From assembly GCA_014058105.1 (NCBI GenBank), contig JACGCM010002671.1, forward strand, positions 62,001 to 126,000: DNA of 64,000 nucleotides. Reading direction: 5' to 3'. This document shows, piece after piece, positions 22,601-34,905 of this stretch. Below the pieces are notes generated by a model, which searched no databases, was not told where the DNA came from, and saw nothing but the letters and a program-made list of their open reading frames with translations. How positions within the stretch are numbered: position 1 is the first letter of the stretch; every line of letters starts with the position of its first letter. The DNA is from Kingdonia uniflora (lineage: Eukaryota; Streptophyta; Magnoliopsida; Ranunculales; Circaeasteraceae). The position numbers and the translations under genes are program-made.

Positions 22601-25600
22601 ATTGATCTTTCTTCCATTAAGTTTACATTAAACTAAATCGTTTGATGCACACCACATATTTGAAGAAATGGCAAAGAAGAAAGTGTAGTCTAAGTGTAAA
22701 GAACCTGTTAAATTGAGAAGCTGGTAAAGTAAACTACTTCCAGATGCTCCAACGAAGGGCTTTACAATTTGTTTGCTAAACTTCCAGATGATGAGATGAT
22801 GAGAGGGACGCCCTAAAAACTACATGTTTTGCACCCTGAATATATCCAGATGACATTCTTCGTCTTAATTTGCTCGATGTCTTACAGTCCTTTCTCCTCC
22901 CAAACACGGGAAGAAACGTTGATTTCAAATATGTCAATATGATCGATGATCTAAATAAGTTTAATAACTTCCCATAGGGGCAGGAATTCTATGATTTTAT
23001 GGCCGAGCAAGTATACAGTTACGTTGAATATTGAAACGCCAAAGATAAAAAGTCTGAGAATGTACTCTCCCTCCACGGATGTACATGGGTACTTATGATC
23101 TAGGCTTACCTCAGTGTTCCTGTCTTCGGGGGCTGAAGAATTGAAGAGAAGAAATACTTGTTTCCAAAGTTACAAGGATATGGAGTTTAAAATCGATCAA
23201 AAAACATAAAATACACACATTCATTGAGATTTTTTCAAAGCCTAAATTGGAAGTAAAGTTGCTAGAGTCGTTCACTACTAACATGGAGGAAGAACTTGTG
23301 AAAGAAGTTCTGGTAAAACATTTTTTGTGAGGGTAGCTTTGTATTTTTTGTCATATGTTAGTTTGTATCTTATCAATTGTATGCTTTTTTAGGAAGAAAC
23401 AACTGCAAAAGTGCCACATATAGAGAAGATGGCCATATTTCAAGGCATTGACAAGATAAATTAATATTCTATCCCCCTTATTTGTAGTTTATAAAAAATG
23501 TTGTAATAGTTTTAGATTTCTACTGTTACAGTTAAATATTAACATTGACAACCAGCAAGTAATATTGGAACAAATTAGGAAGATGTTGTTAATGGCTCGT
23601 TCTGCAAATAGAGTTGCTACACCCCACCCTAATTCGTACGAAATGAAGATGTCTAATGCATGGAAGTCCACTACGCCTATAACTCAGTTGGCTTTGTACA
23701 CCACAATTAGTAAACCGCAAGGGCTTATCCACAAGGACCAACGCCAGAGGAAACTCAAAACGAAAGTGAGATGAAGGACAGAGTGTGCAGCCTCTACCAC
23801 CCCGTGGGTGTCAACAAAAACTTAGATCATGGTAAAGAGAAGAAAAAAAAACACAGAATATTGCTCTAGAAAAAAGAAAAGGCAGATCAAGAGGGAAAGT
23901 GCAGTTTACAGAATGACACTGACCTCGACATACCATTAATATCATTAATTTCAAAGCAAAAGAGATGTGTAAGAAAGAGGCCAACAAAATTAGTTAAGGA
24001 TGAAGAAATTGAAGCTGACGCACCTGCGTACGGAGATGTGTTGGGTGATGTACTGGGCTCCAAATCTGTAGAATACGGTGGCCAACTCCCTAAGGTATTA
24101 TATAAGACTAACATCTATTGAGTGAACAATTATCATTTGTATTTTCTCACTTTGTGATTTGTCTCTAATTTCTTTATATATGGATCCTTGCCTAGAGGGA
24201 GATGGTGCACTGGAAGAGGTACAGCTAATGAATGGTCAGACAATAGATGAAGTAAATGGTGAAGATGAGTTACATTGACCAGATAATGGAGCCGAGGAGG
24301 GAATGAAAAATAAGAAAGAAGTGGTAGAACAAGAAAATGGTAAAGATGTAATGATAGAAGTTGAGAAAGTTGAGGAAGGGCAACACGGTGATTAACTCGT
24401 CGAGGTATATTTCTAATACTATATGTTGCACACTTAATTTGTTTATATATTCATCATTTGTCATTCTGTTTTGAATTTTATAGGAGGAACTGGGAGATGC
24501 TGCATTGAAAGACTTAGAATTATCTGTTAGAGGTGAGGAAGTCAATATTAATTATCGGCATGAAGAGCAAGGCCGCAAAATAAGTGAATGTGTCGAGGTT
24601 ATTTGTGCACTTTCGTCCCAAGACTGTGATCAACTAGACAAGGCAATGTTTCTAATATTATCATGCTTGTACTCAGGAGCTATCATTTGTGTTTTCTCAC
24701 TTTGTCATTTGTCAATCAATTTTTAATAGGTGGTACCGTGCCCAGAGGCATAGAAAAAGTTAAATTTTTCAGATAGTGATGTGGGTGAAGGGGACGGAGG
24801 AAATAAATTTTATATCACAAAAGAGTTACAAGTTTGTGTACTTTGATCCCAAGATGGTGAACAACTAGACAAGGTAATGCTTCTAATATTATCATGTGTG
24901 TACTCAGAACTGTCATTTGTGTTATCTTACTTTATCATTTATCTTTCAATTTTTAATAGGTAATAAGAGGTACCGTGCCCAGAGGCATGGGTGGGAGAAG
25001 GGAAAGGTGGGGAAAATGGAGTCGGTGGTGGTCAAGAGCAAGCTATTGAAGAAATTCTCAAAGATGAGGATGTTGCTGGTAGGGTTGACGAAGAACTTCT
25101 CAAAGATGTTGATGCTGTTGGGGCTGGGGTTGATTCCATATTTGACTCATAAGTATTTACGTACTTTCGACAAGTTGATGTATTTTTCAAAGATTTCTTA
25201 TCAAGTCTATGTTTTTAGGTCAACCCCGATAAAGCAAAAAGTGGTGATGATGATCCATTACATACTGGCAAAGGGCTGGTGGATAAAGACGTGGAAATAA
25301 ACTAGGTAAACGTATGTCCCACTCAAATCATGTGCAAATCTATGTTCTTGTCATATTTTTTCCTCTGTTCTTGTTTTGTGATAAGGCTTTATGTCATTTG
25401 TTCAACTTATTATCTTGGAAACATAAGAAAAGTTTAAAATGCAGGATAAGAGTATTAAACCAAGTGATGCGGAGTTGGAAGCTATGCATATTCAGTTTAC
25501 AATTAGAATGAATGATTTACACCGTCATCTTAACTGTAAACTTCCTAATATGTGGTACAATTCATTCCTGAAAAGACTGTTGTCCGACGAGCAGAGGCAT

Positions 25601-26517
25601 GTGGTGAGAAATGGTTGGAGTCTTTGTAAGACTAAGGAACCGTTGACACAGGAAAGCATTGAATTCAATAAGAGCATTTATCATCGAGTCGGTGAGGAAA
25701 ACGTATCACTGACTTCACTATACACCTTACGCCCAAGGCAATAGCTGGACTCTAAGGTTTGTTCCCTTCTCTGTCATTTGTGTAACTGGTTTTTATCTTA
25801 TGTCCATTCTTTCCCTATCATTTGTTTAACTCATTTTTTTTAATGAACTTTAGTTTAAATGTAGTTCCTTTCTTAAAATCAGGTTATCAACGTTTATGCA
25901 AAACTCGTAAGCCGATTCTACGAATTACTAAACCAAAATATTAAAGTATCAGACAGGATTCATGTTTTAGAAGTCTACGCACATCAAGTTCTTGATAAGG
26001 CATACAAATAGTGGATAAAAGCCTTTGCTCCAATAACCTTTAAGAGGAAGAGTCATTGGTTGCAATGCTCGTCAATAGTCTAGGAGTCATCGATAAAGCA
26101 CCATTTCAAACGCGAATACCAACTCCAAAATTGCAAACTAATCATGTTTCTATGGAATTTGGATAGATGTTATTGGTTACTGGTTGTTGTTTCATATGGA
26201 GACAAGATGATAACTTTCTACGACTGTCTCTAGGTACGAGAAAGGCAAAAAAGACAGGGACGCAAAAGACAAAGAAGAAGCTCGACGGTCATGAGTTCAT
26301 CGTTGATCAAATAAGTCAAGCATTTCAAAGAATATGTCTTTGGCTTGATTTTGAAGTCACAACTCCTACTGAATAGGAGGTAGTTGCTTACGACATCGGA
26401 AATAGAAAGAAGAAATGGAAAACCATATTTGTAAATTATCTGTAGCAGCCAATTCCTATGATTGTGGTGTATATCTTCTTTAAGCATTGGACACCATAAT
26501 GAGGGAAGGGGAATTGT
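22600..26517 (+). pseudogene. Transposon gene with DUF1985-like and Ulp1 (C48) peptidase regions, broken
   Basis: Plant transposons of the Kaonashi-MULE kind carry a gene joining a DUF1985-like region to a C48 cysteine peptidase related to SUMO proteases. The DUF1985-like part (about 22841-23110) reads DILRLNLLDVLQSFLLPNT, DFKYVNMIDDLNKFNNFP, GQEFYDFMAEQVYSYVEY in one frame with point stops. A Glu/Asp-rich middle (about 24000-25300) is built from repeated exon-intron units. A helical part at 25439-25744 (ELEAMHIQFTIRMNDLHR, QESIEFNKSIYHRVGEEN) precedes the peptidase remnant. There YWLLVVVSYGDKMITFYDCL (from 26171) and NSYDCGVYLL (Cys codon 26463-26465) match the His-Asp-Cys blocks, with Tyr where the catalytic His is expected. 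Stops and frame changes are frequent. Confidence 0.6.
24590..24990 (+). repeat. Duplicated exon-intron unit (about 231 bp period)
   Basis: The words caactagacaagg, ttctaatattatcatg, tttttaatag and ggtaccgtgcccagaggcat occur in both copies. The caactagaca word starts at 24631 and 24862. A more degenerate copy of the same unit lies around 24115-24200 (tatcatttgtattttctcac, gatccttgcctagaggga). Confidence 0.75.
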
Positions 26518-26850
26518 AAACAGAGGTGGGTGGAGATCAATATCATTACACAATTGTTTATGACTTTTTTAACTTGGCGTTCCTGAAAACGCTGATGTTT
26601 GTGATCAATACCGTTATACAATCGTTCATAATGGTTGTGTCTATTTTCTGTATGACACTAATTATTTTTCTTTTTGCGTCATGTCAGTTTTTTTGTAAGA
26701 ACATAACTTATCTTTTCTGATTAACTTGTAAGTTGTTATCTTATTAGTCATGTGTCATTTGGCTTTCTAACATATATTAATAAATTCCTTATCATATTTA
26801 ATTAAATTTCTCCATGTCTAGTCATGTTGCTTAACTTTATGTGCAGTTAT
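26518..26850. other. Spacer between the Ulp1-type remnant and LINE 2
   Basis: AT-rich, with no gene supported. Ends at the A-tail of LINE 2 (a T run at about 26851-26862 on the plus strand). Confidence 0.45.
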
Positions 26851-26915
26851 GTAACTTTTTTTTAAGCAAAGTAGAAATGCATAAAAAAACCCTCAAGAGT
26901 GGGGCAAAATAGAGT

Positions 26916-29900
26916 TTACAAACATGGTGGCCTCAGAGGGCACCGAACAAACAAAAGGCGGGGTGAGAAGCAAGAAAAATGTGCTTCAAAATTACAAGCT
27001 CTCTCAGTAAAATCAAAATAGAAATCTCTGAACTGAGCGGCGATAGCAAGCATATCCGGGGCCAGTGTGAGGGCACCCCACGAAAGGTCGTTAGAACGAT
27101 CTCTGTAAGCTCGTACGAGACTCTGGTAATCTGTCAAAATGATCGCTCTATCTCCCATCTGTTGACCCGTCTCCATGCCCCTGATCACTCAAATTGCCTC
27201 GCCCTCTTCACAGTCCTCAGCCTGAGTTGCCTCATGACTTGCACAGACAACATTACCCAAGTGAGTTTTAATAATAAAACTTGTTCCTCCTGGTGTGTCC
27301 GCCTTAGAACAGGCAGCGTCGACATTGATGGTGTGCCAACCAGCCTGAGCAATCGGGGCGGGCCAATTGACTTGGCGCATGGGGGTGGGTGGCCTAGAGT
27401 GGTGCACTAGGTATTGCTTAGCCTTGTTGAGCGCCTCACGAGGTAAGAATTTCTTTTTGTTAAAGAGAAGCTCGTTACGGCTGGTCCATATGATAAATAT
27501 TAAGGAGCTGATCTTGCTAGAAAAAGTTGTGATGCTCGCGGTGCTCCTAGAGAGCTGGTGGCTGTTCAGAATGATCCTGCTAACCGACTCGGTAAATGTC
27601 CAGCTTCCAAAGTCCAGTTGGAAATCGCTCATAAGCTAGAAATCCTGGATCTTAGAGCAGTGGAAGACGGCGTGAGCACTAGTCTCCATTTCCATACCGC
27701 ATCTAGGGCAGTTGGTGTCCCAATCCCCTTGTCCGTGCCAGAGATTAGCCTTAGTTGGGATATCATTCTTAATGGTTTTCTACAAGAATAGCTGGATGCG
27801 GAAAGGCACTGCCATTTTCCAGATGTGACTCCAGCTAAAGCCTTCATTGTCCGTTGTATTCTGGGATGGGCTCGCCATGGAATTGTCTTTGATCGAGTAA
27901 TTGTGAGCAGATCTCACCGTGAGAATTCCGTTCTTCTCCTGCTTCCATCTGAGCACGTCCTTGGCCGAAAATCTGCTAAGGGGGATGGCCATAATTTTGG
28001 CGACAATGTCGGCATGAAATATTGATTAGATCAATTGGATGTCCCAGGTACAGCTGTTTGGTCTGATAAGATCAGCAACTCTGGTGATGTGGCGATGCTG
28101 CGGGGCGGGGCCTGCTGGTCTGCCGAATCTGATACTTGGGATCCAAGGCTCAAGCCAACAGTCAACATCTTCTCCGTTTCCAATGTGCCAGCAAAGCTCT
28201 GGCCACAGTCGGTTCCTAGCCTTGAGGACACCTTTCCAAATCCATGAGTCCGTAGGGTGGGCCAGAGTAAGCATAGGGGAAGTCTTAGGGCCATACTTTT
28301 TTATCATGTTCTGAGCCCAAAGCCTATTTGGCTCTTTGATGATCTGCTAGAAGAGCTTAGCGAACAAGGCTTGGTTGTGGTGCTTGGCTTTACGAAGGCC
28401 CAGGCCTCCCCATTTTGTGGGCTGACGGATGTGTCTCCAGTTAATAAGTTGGTTATGCCACTCTTATTTGTGCCCCAAAAGAATCTGGCATTCAGAGAGT
28501 CTAGCTTTTTGCAGATCTTGATGGGGAAGGGGAAAACAGTCATCTAAAAAGAAGGAATCGCTGAGTTAACAACTTTAATCAGGGTAAGCCTACCGGCTTG
28601 GGAAAGGTTTTTAGCTTTCCAACCCTCTATCCGATTTGAGACTCTAGTAATGATGTCTTGGAAGTTAAGACTTTTAGAGCGATCGAAAGTGAGAGGGGCT
28701 CCTAGGTACTTGTCACCCGTAGCGTCTTTCTTGATATGCAGGATCTTTTGGATAAGCTTTTGGTGTCTATGGTGGCCGTTCTTGCTAAAAAGGATGCATG
28801 ACTTATCCAGGTTGATCTCTTGACCCGAGATGTCCTTAAAAGTGTTTAAGGCTTCTTTAAGGGCCTCAACTTCTTCCAGGTTTGCTTTACAAAAGATGAA
28901 GCTGTCGTCAGCGAAGAACAGGTGCGAGATGGGGGTACTACCTCGAGCTGTCTTGATTCCGTAGATGTCACATTTGGCCTTTTTAGCTAAGATGATGCCT
29001 GAAAGGACCTCAGAGAAAATGAGGAAAAGAGAGGGGGAGAGGGGGTCCCCTTGCCTGAGACCCCAATCTGAATGGATGAACCCAAAAGGCGTGCCGTTCA
29101 GGTTGAATGAGAGGGTTGTGGTGGAAATGCACTGGTGAATCCATCCGCACCATTTGTCGCAGAAGCCCATGGTTTTGAGGGTGTCGTGGAGGAAGCCCCA
29201 TTCAACGCGGTCGAAAGCTTTACTCAGGTCGAGCTTAACGGCCATGCAAGTCAAGACACCTTTCTTCTTCTTAAGGGTTGCAAGGATCTCCTGGGCCATG
29301 ATAATATTGTCAAAAATTTGGCGACCCGGGATGAAGGCATTTTTGGCGGGCGAAATGATTTTGTTAAGAAGGGGGCGCAGTCTGGCAGCCAAAATCTTGG
29401 TGATGAGCTTAAGTTTGACGTTGTACAGGCTGATAGGCCGGAACTGGTTAGGTTTTTCTGGGTTCTTCTTCTTAGGGATAAGAGTGATATTTGTATGGTT
29501 GAATTCCTGGAGAACATGATGGTGAACCCGCCAGGGTGGCTTTGAACAGATCGTGCTTGACTGTGTCTCAAGCTTTCTAGTAGAACATGATGGTGAACCC
29601 GTTTGGCCCCGGGGCGTTATGAGGATTCATGGAGAAGAAAGTTTTAAGTTCGTCCATCGTGTCGTCAGTGATCATCTTCTCCACTAAGTCAAGGTCTTGG
29701 ATCTTCAGCCTAGGATGAGAAGTAGTAAGAAGCTTGCTGTAGAAGTCCATAAAGGTATCGCCAATCTCTTTTTTGTCCTGTCCTCAGAAGCCATCTGGTC
29801 TGCGGATCCTAGTGATAGCATTTTGGCGGCGGCGGCAAATGGTGGAAATGTAAAAAAAAATTGTGTTTATGTCTCCCTCGTTGAGCCAGAGCTCGCGCGA

Positions 29901-30965
29901 CTTATCTCGCGAAATGGCTTCTTCACGGTTAAGGATGCCAGTCAGCTTGTGTTGGAGCTCCTGCTCTTGGTTTGAATTTTCCTCTGTGGTGATCTCTTGC
30001 TGGATGTTGTTGATCTGATCTTTGAGCTGGCAGATGCCATTTGTGGTGTGATTGAATTCCTCCTTATTCTAGGTGAGTAGCTTTTGCTTAGTATGCCTCA
30101 GCTTCCTGCAGAGTCTCAACTGCCTAGACCCTTTCTGCTCCAGGTTCCAAGCTTGGGCAATAACTTCTTGAAAACGATCATGTTTGAACCAGGCGGATTG
30201 GAAATGGAATTGCTTCGGGAAGTTGTGGCCAATCGTATCAGTGTTCTACAAGATGGGTCCATGGTCAGAGCCAATAATCGGTAGGTTCCAGATGGTGGCA
30301 TCAGGGAAGGCAGCGCGCCATGGGATGGACACCAGAGCACGATCCAACCGCTGCTTCACCAAAGCGGTGCCCCTTCTTTTATTTGACCAGGTAAACGATA
30401 CCCCAGTGAATCCCAGGTCAACCATAGATGCGTTGAAGATAAAGGCCTCCATTGGATTATCGCTTGTGTTGTCGAAGGCGATCTTACCAAATTTCTCTTC
30501 TTTGCAGGTGATGCAGTTAAGGTTGTCGATTACCATCCAGGGTATGTTGATAGAGCGGCCAAGGTGCGCGATAGCGTTCCAGTACATTTTGCGGTTTTGG
30601 GTGTTGGGGGGGCCGTAGGTAAAGGAGCAGAGCCAGGGGATAGTTTCATTGTTGGCCTGCAGAGAGGGGGGGAGGAGGTGAGACTGGATAAGCGCGTCAA
30701 TACCATTGGAAGTGGAAGAAAGGATGGTGAGATCAATAGTGTTACTCCACGCGAGCCAAAACCCTCCTGCGTGATGGGGGGTGGCGTTGACAGTGTGGGA
30801 GTGGGTGAGTCCCAAGATGTTAAATTTCTTGAGAGCATCCGGGTTATGTACTTTAGTCTCAGACAGGAAAATAATATCCGGCTGGTACTTTTTGGATTGG
30901 ACAAGAAGCTCCCTCAGGGTGGACTTTTTTGCTGTCCCCCTACAATTCCATGAAAGTACGATCAT
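26916..30965 (-). pseudogene. LINE 2 ORF2: endonuclease, reverse transcriptase, zf-RVT, RNase H
   Basis: The start at 30965 gives the endonuclease opening MIVLSWNCRGTAKKSTLREL, with PDIIFLSETK, GFWLAWSN and a C-terminal GSDHGPIL (stop or shift at 30246). The usual 'GDFN' block reads IDNLN. RT (29392-28544) has KLDLSKAFDRVEW, GLRQGDPLSPSLF, LFFADDSFIF and KYLGAPLTFDRS. A single stop at 28544 precedes MTVFPFPIKICKKL in the same frame. Next come the zinc-binding region (CPRCGMEMETSAHAVFHC, about 27660-27720) and RNase H (INVDAACSKADTPGGTSF, EEGEAI, LTDYQSLV) to 26916. ORF2 provides nicking and reverse transcription for target-primed integration. A few stops and shifts disable this copy. Confidence 0.92.
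29510..29600 (-). repeat. Short duplication inside LINE 2 ORF2
   Basis: The word gaacatgatggtgaacccg occurs at about 29513 and 29582, with about 69 bp between starts. This disturbs the frame between the linker and RT. Confidence 0.7.
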
Positions 30966-33577
30966 AGGTAACCGAGGGCCGGTGTCGGGCCCACTTCCGA
31001 TGTTAGATAAGCTATTGTTTGTTGTTTGTGTTTAATACAAGCATTAACTTGCGCTCTAGTCTTCTTATGCATTCCAAGGTTTTTCAATATATAGCCTTTG
31101 GGACTATGAGGAATGCTGCTCGGTCTATCGAGCATGGCTCGAGCCTTAAGGAGAAATTTATGTCTCAAGGTTCTCGTTCCGGGATGCTCGTCCTTCCTCT
31201 TTTCCCTTTTGTGCTTATCCCAGCTAGCTCTAATCAGAATTTTAAACTCTCTCGAGGAATGTGATTCAATGCTTTCATGTGTCGATGTGTGCTTCAATGT
31301 GCTAATAGAATGCGTAATTTGAGTCTTCCTGATCTGGAAAGTTGAGCCTCTATGATTTTTAAGGGGATATTTCTTTCTTGTTTTAATTTTTCCTTTAGTA
31401 CTCCATCTCTCAAGAGGCCGTTTAGGGTTCCGGTTGCATGCTGAAGTACTATTAACGTAAAATCGTAAAAGACAAGGAATAAGAGCTGAGCCGTGAGGTA
31501 CCAAGCAAGCAGGTTGGACATATTTAAGCAATTTAGGAAAATAACATGCAAAGGAAGGAAAGGTGATGTGTGCGTCGTGTGCTAGGATGCGTTCCTTGGC
31601 CAGAGTCTCGGTGACCTCGGGTTCCAACTCCGTATTTGTACTGGTCCGTCATCTCTTCCGCTGGGTAGCATGGATTGGGGGGGACCTTGGTGGGCTACCC
31701 GTCATTGCTTCCTTGGATGGGGTTGTGCAGACATCATCTTCTTCAGCTCTGGCGTGATGTGTACGCCTCCGTTTATGTGTGCACGTCCGAGAAGCGAGAA
31801 AGGGAGATGAATCCGTTTGATGCTCGTCCTCGAAGATATCTTTCGTATTCGGAGTACGCCAACTGTTGCTATCGGAGGGAGTGTGGCCAGCCTCTAGATG
31901 CCCGGAGGATTCATCGGAGACGGCGTTTGGCGAGAGGGTTGTAGGGAGGACTGGTTCTGGTTTTACATTAGGAAACTTGAAATGGATCTTGGAAGGTCTA
32001 CGAGCCGGGCCTCGAGGGCGCATGGATTTGGTCAGGTTGGCAGGTTTGGGCCTTGTCGGGCTAGAGTAGAGGCCTTTGTCATCTAACTGGTCAAGGCCCA
32101 GTTCAGTGCACTCACTTGGTCTGTCTTCGAATTCCAGGCGCCTAGGCTTGATAGGTGGGCTGAGGAGTGTATCACCCGAACTTAGATCAAGAGTGTTAGA
32201 TGGGCTTCCAGTTTCCTGGGGGTACGAGTTAAGTTCCAGCTTGAGGTGATGTCCCGGGGGTCCCTCTAGTAGCAACCTGTATGTTAATAACGGCTCAAAA
32301 AAATTTGGTCGATTTGATATCTTTGCTTTGTTTGAGAGATTGTGGAGGCCCACCAAATTTGAGTCATAAATGTTTGGGACGTACTCAGTCACTTCTCGAA
32401 ACTGATTTGAGTTGTTTTTGTTAACTTCGAGATTTACACCTATCTGTAGCATGCAGTTACCGTTTCCCTCCGTTCTGTAAGCAGTCCTTGCGCCGAAGTT
32501 CTTTCAGACCTGGGGTAGCGTGTCGATTGAAAACTGAAACCCATTGTGGTTTTGGTATCCTCTTTCCGGAGTGTCGATTTCCGTCCACTGAGTGGATTGG
32601 TGGAAGCTCTGCCGAGTCTAGATATTAAGGCTTTCAATGGCTGTTTTGAGAATATGGTTAACCCCGGCCTCACTGCCGTCACGGCGGTGTGTTTCATTTA
32701 TGTACTGCGGGCTCTCTTGTTGATGGTTCTTGTCTGGAGAAACCCTCGTTGGTTTTGTGTTAGTGTAGGAGAACTCTTGTTGGGGTTGAGTCACTTGAAT
32801 GTGTTTGCAGAAGGGGAAGTCGAATGGACCGGTGATATTATGCCGGAGTCTATCCTGTCTGAGCCGAGTGAACTTTGGGTAGTCCATGAGGGAGTGAGTA
32901 ATAATGCCGCAGAGAGAGCAAAAACCCTCGAGACGTTCGTATTTTATAGTAAGCTTATTAGTTCCGTATCCTTGAGGTCTTGGTACCGGAATGGAGAGGA
33001 CCAACGGTTTCCCTATGAGGAGGTTAACTTGAATATGCATACATCCGGTTTTAACCGGCTCGTTATCTCTCATTTTGAAATCATCCTTGACATAAATCCC
33101 AATCTTATTTCCAATCATAACAAGTGTGTTGGGATCATGCAAACAATAGGAAAGCCCTGAGACTTGGACCCAACATAGGTACCGTTCGAATGTCATCTCT
33201 GACTGATGTAGCATTGAGTCATAGGGCTGCATGAGAGTGGAGAAGCCGAAGATGTTGGGTGATGGTGTCAAGAGTACGGTCTGAAAATCCTGCCGATTGG
33301 AAAAGTTTGCGATAAATATCTTGGACAAGGGTTCGAATGAGATGGGTGGGATGTTGGTAATGAGTTTTTTACACTCTCTCTTAATACCTTCACATATAGC
33401 ATGTTCTCTGATATTTGCCGAAATGGATTTGAAAGTTATGGCATAGCGCCATCGCTATTGTAGGAATTCCCATCGCGAGTTATCAAGCGTGAGCTTAGTA
33501 CTAGAATCATGGGTGGTACACAGCTTTATCAGGTTGACTATGTCATCACGTTTGGATGGTTCTTTGATCTCTGCCAT
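30962..33577 (-). pseudogene. LINE 2 ORF1: DUF4283 / zinc-knuckle Gag-like protein
   Basis: The start at 33577 (MAEIKEPSKRDDIVNLI) opens a single frame that can be followed to a stop at 30962, about 870 codons, interrupted by only four stop codons (near 33455, 32618, about 32506 and 31649). The N-terminal third is DUF4283-like (WEFLQ, YAITFKSISANIRE, CWVQVSGLSYC, GNKIGIYV), followed by a knuckle-like CSLCGIITHSLMDYPKF. The rest is low-complexity and Pro/Ser/Thr-rich with a basic region (THKRRRTHHARAEEDD). This is an RNA-binding Gag-like protein in plant L1 elements. Its terminal TGA overlaps the ATG of ORF2 as ATGA. Confidence 0.85.
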
Positions 33578-33971
33578 GGCAGGAAGCGTAAGGAGTAATT
33601 CGATCGAGACTAGACAGTAGTTGGAGAAAACCCTAGATAGTTTGAATAGTGTAGGGATGGGTAAGAGTGGTACGTACTTTACAGGGGGTGGGAGTGAGTT
33701 TGGAGGTTTGAGAGAGTGCTGGGGTCATGGTGGATATGATTGAGGTGGGTGAGCAGGTGATTGGGAGTGGAATGAGGGTAGAAAGTAGGGGAGGGGAGAG
33801 ATAGGGAGAGGGAGAAAGCTGAAAGGGGAGAGGCTGGAGAGAAAGCTATAACTTCAGTTTAGGCAAATTCACCTTTTACTTGAGCACACCTTTTAACCGC
33901 GGTCTTGATCATAGATGTTATAAACCCCCTTAGATGTTTGAAAACAAACTAAGAACGAATCTTAGTGGGCA

Positions 33972-34285
33972 TGAACCTCACACCAAGACGTCAGCGAATC
34001 TATCCATCACCTCCACCCAACCTTCCACCTCAACAGAATGTCCACAAAGGTTCGAATGAAATAAGGAGTGACGTGGAGCAAATCAGGTTTCTAATCGACC
34101 AACTCGGAGGGCGTATCATCACTCTGGAGCAACGGTTGGAAGATAATGACCATTCATAGTCCAGCCCACGCCATTTGTGAAATCGTCTACAATACATTGG
34201 TACCACTCCTTTACCGGCTCCTTCCCAATAATTGGAGCCACAAAATGATTATCAGGCTATGTTCAGTGCTTTCTACAACTGTCTG
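33972..34285 (+). pseudogene. Coiled-coil protein gene, 5' part (split by Tat element 1)
   Basis: The start MNLTPRRQRIYPSPPPNLPP (33,972) leads to a Pro-rich N terminus and a heptad-like helix with IRFLIDQLGGRIITLEQRLE, then a stop at 34,157 and continued coding-like sequence to FSAFYNC. The Tat insertion lies directly after this point. The continuation is at 48,534. The family is not recognised. A role as a transposon accessory gene is guessed only from position. Confidence 0.5.
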
Positions 34286-34905
34286 TGTAATGGCCCAATT
34301 CCGTGAGCTCGAAGTGGTCGGGAATTAGTCCTCACACCAATGTACCTGTGACAAAAATCTAATAATCAAGAAATGACATAGGTGTTTAGCGTAGAAAACT
34401 TATAAATAGGTAAAAACCACGACCTCGTATTGAGGATTTTTGTAATAGTAACATTTATTGCTTGAGGCTGATAGTATCTTATTACAAGTTATTTTTAGAG
34501 TTAGAAATGATTGATCTTGTGAATAAGAATTTTAGAACTTTGAGAATCTTAGAAAATATAGTTTTCTTAGTAATTTCTCCCGTCTCTTTTCTGGTCCCTG
34601 TCTTTTCTAGAACTTTTTCTTTATATAGGCTTCTAATGTAGCTCTTCTTCGTGCTGAAGCACGTTCTTCGAGCAATGTGGTAAGTGGCTGTTTGACTGGG
34701 TAACTGCTGAGTTCATGAAAGACAGGTGGTTTTAACTTGTTCATGTTTTTTGGGTTTGAGCTTGACTCACGTTCCATATCAGTTCGTGGAGTATGTGACG
34801 ATGCTGATTTGAGAAGTCGTGTGGAGAGTGCATGAGTCTGACATGGAGGTAATTCGAACTAACGACAGCTCAATTTTAGGTAAGATCGAGGGATAGGCCC
34901 CTACA
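34286..34905 (-). repeat. 3' LTR of Tat element 1
   Basis: The plus strand reads TGTAATGGCC...GGCCCCTACA. Same length (620 bp) as its partner. By eye, about one base in ten differs over the first ~195 bp, mostly transitions. Confidence 0.93.
34619..34629 (-). promoter_or_regulatory. LTR TATA box (minus strand)
   Basis: The reverse complement reads cctatataaag. The same word is conserved at 48,247-48,257 in the 5' LTR and at 56,130-56,140 in the LTR of Tat element 2, in the orientation needed for gag-pol. Confidence 0.7.

Larger units (their letters stand above)
26851..33860 (-). mobile_element. LINE 2: L1-type non-LTR retrotransposon, nearly full length
   Basis: Minus-strand element of about 7 kb. 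The order is 5' UTR (about 33860-33578), ORF1 (33577-30962) with DUF4283 and a zinc knuckle, ORF2 (30965-26916) with endonuclease, RT, RT-associated zinc-binding region and RNase H, then a short 3' UTR and an A tail. Long stretches remain open, so it is younger than LINE 1. A reliable target duplication was not found. Confidence 0.9.

Noticed and set aside
28031..29545. Several overlapping plus- and minus-strand ORFs of 60-136 codons in LINE 2
   Set aside because: They are other-frame shadows of the RT and linker region of ORF2. They have no domain content and do not continue in sibling frames.
30530..30953. Long plus-strand and second minus-strand ORFs over the LINE 2 endonuclease
   Set aside because: The GC-richer endonuclease sequence leaves open shadow frames. 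The endonuclease motifs lie only in the 30,246-30,965 minus frame.
32546..33160. 204-codon plus-strand ORF opposite LINE 2 ORF1
   Set aside because: It is antisense to the DUF4283 and knuckle region, has no recognisable content of its own, and is explained by the composition of ORF1.
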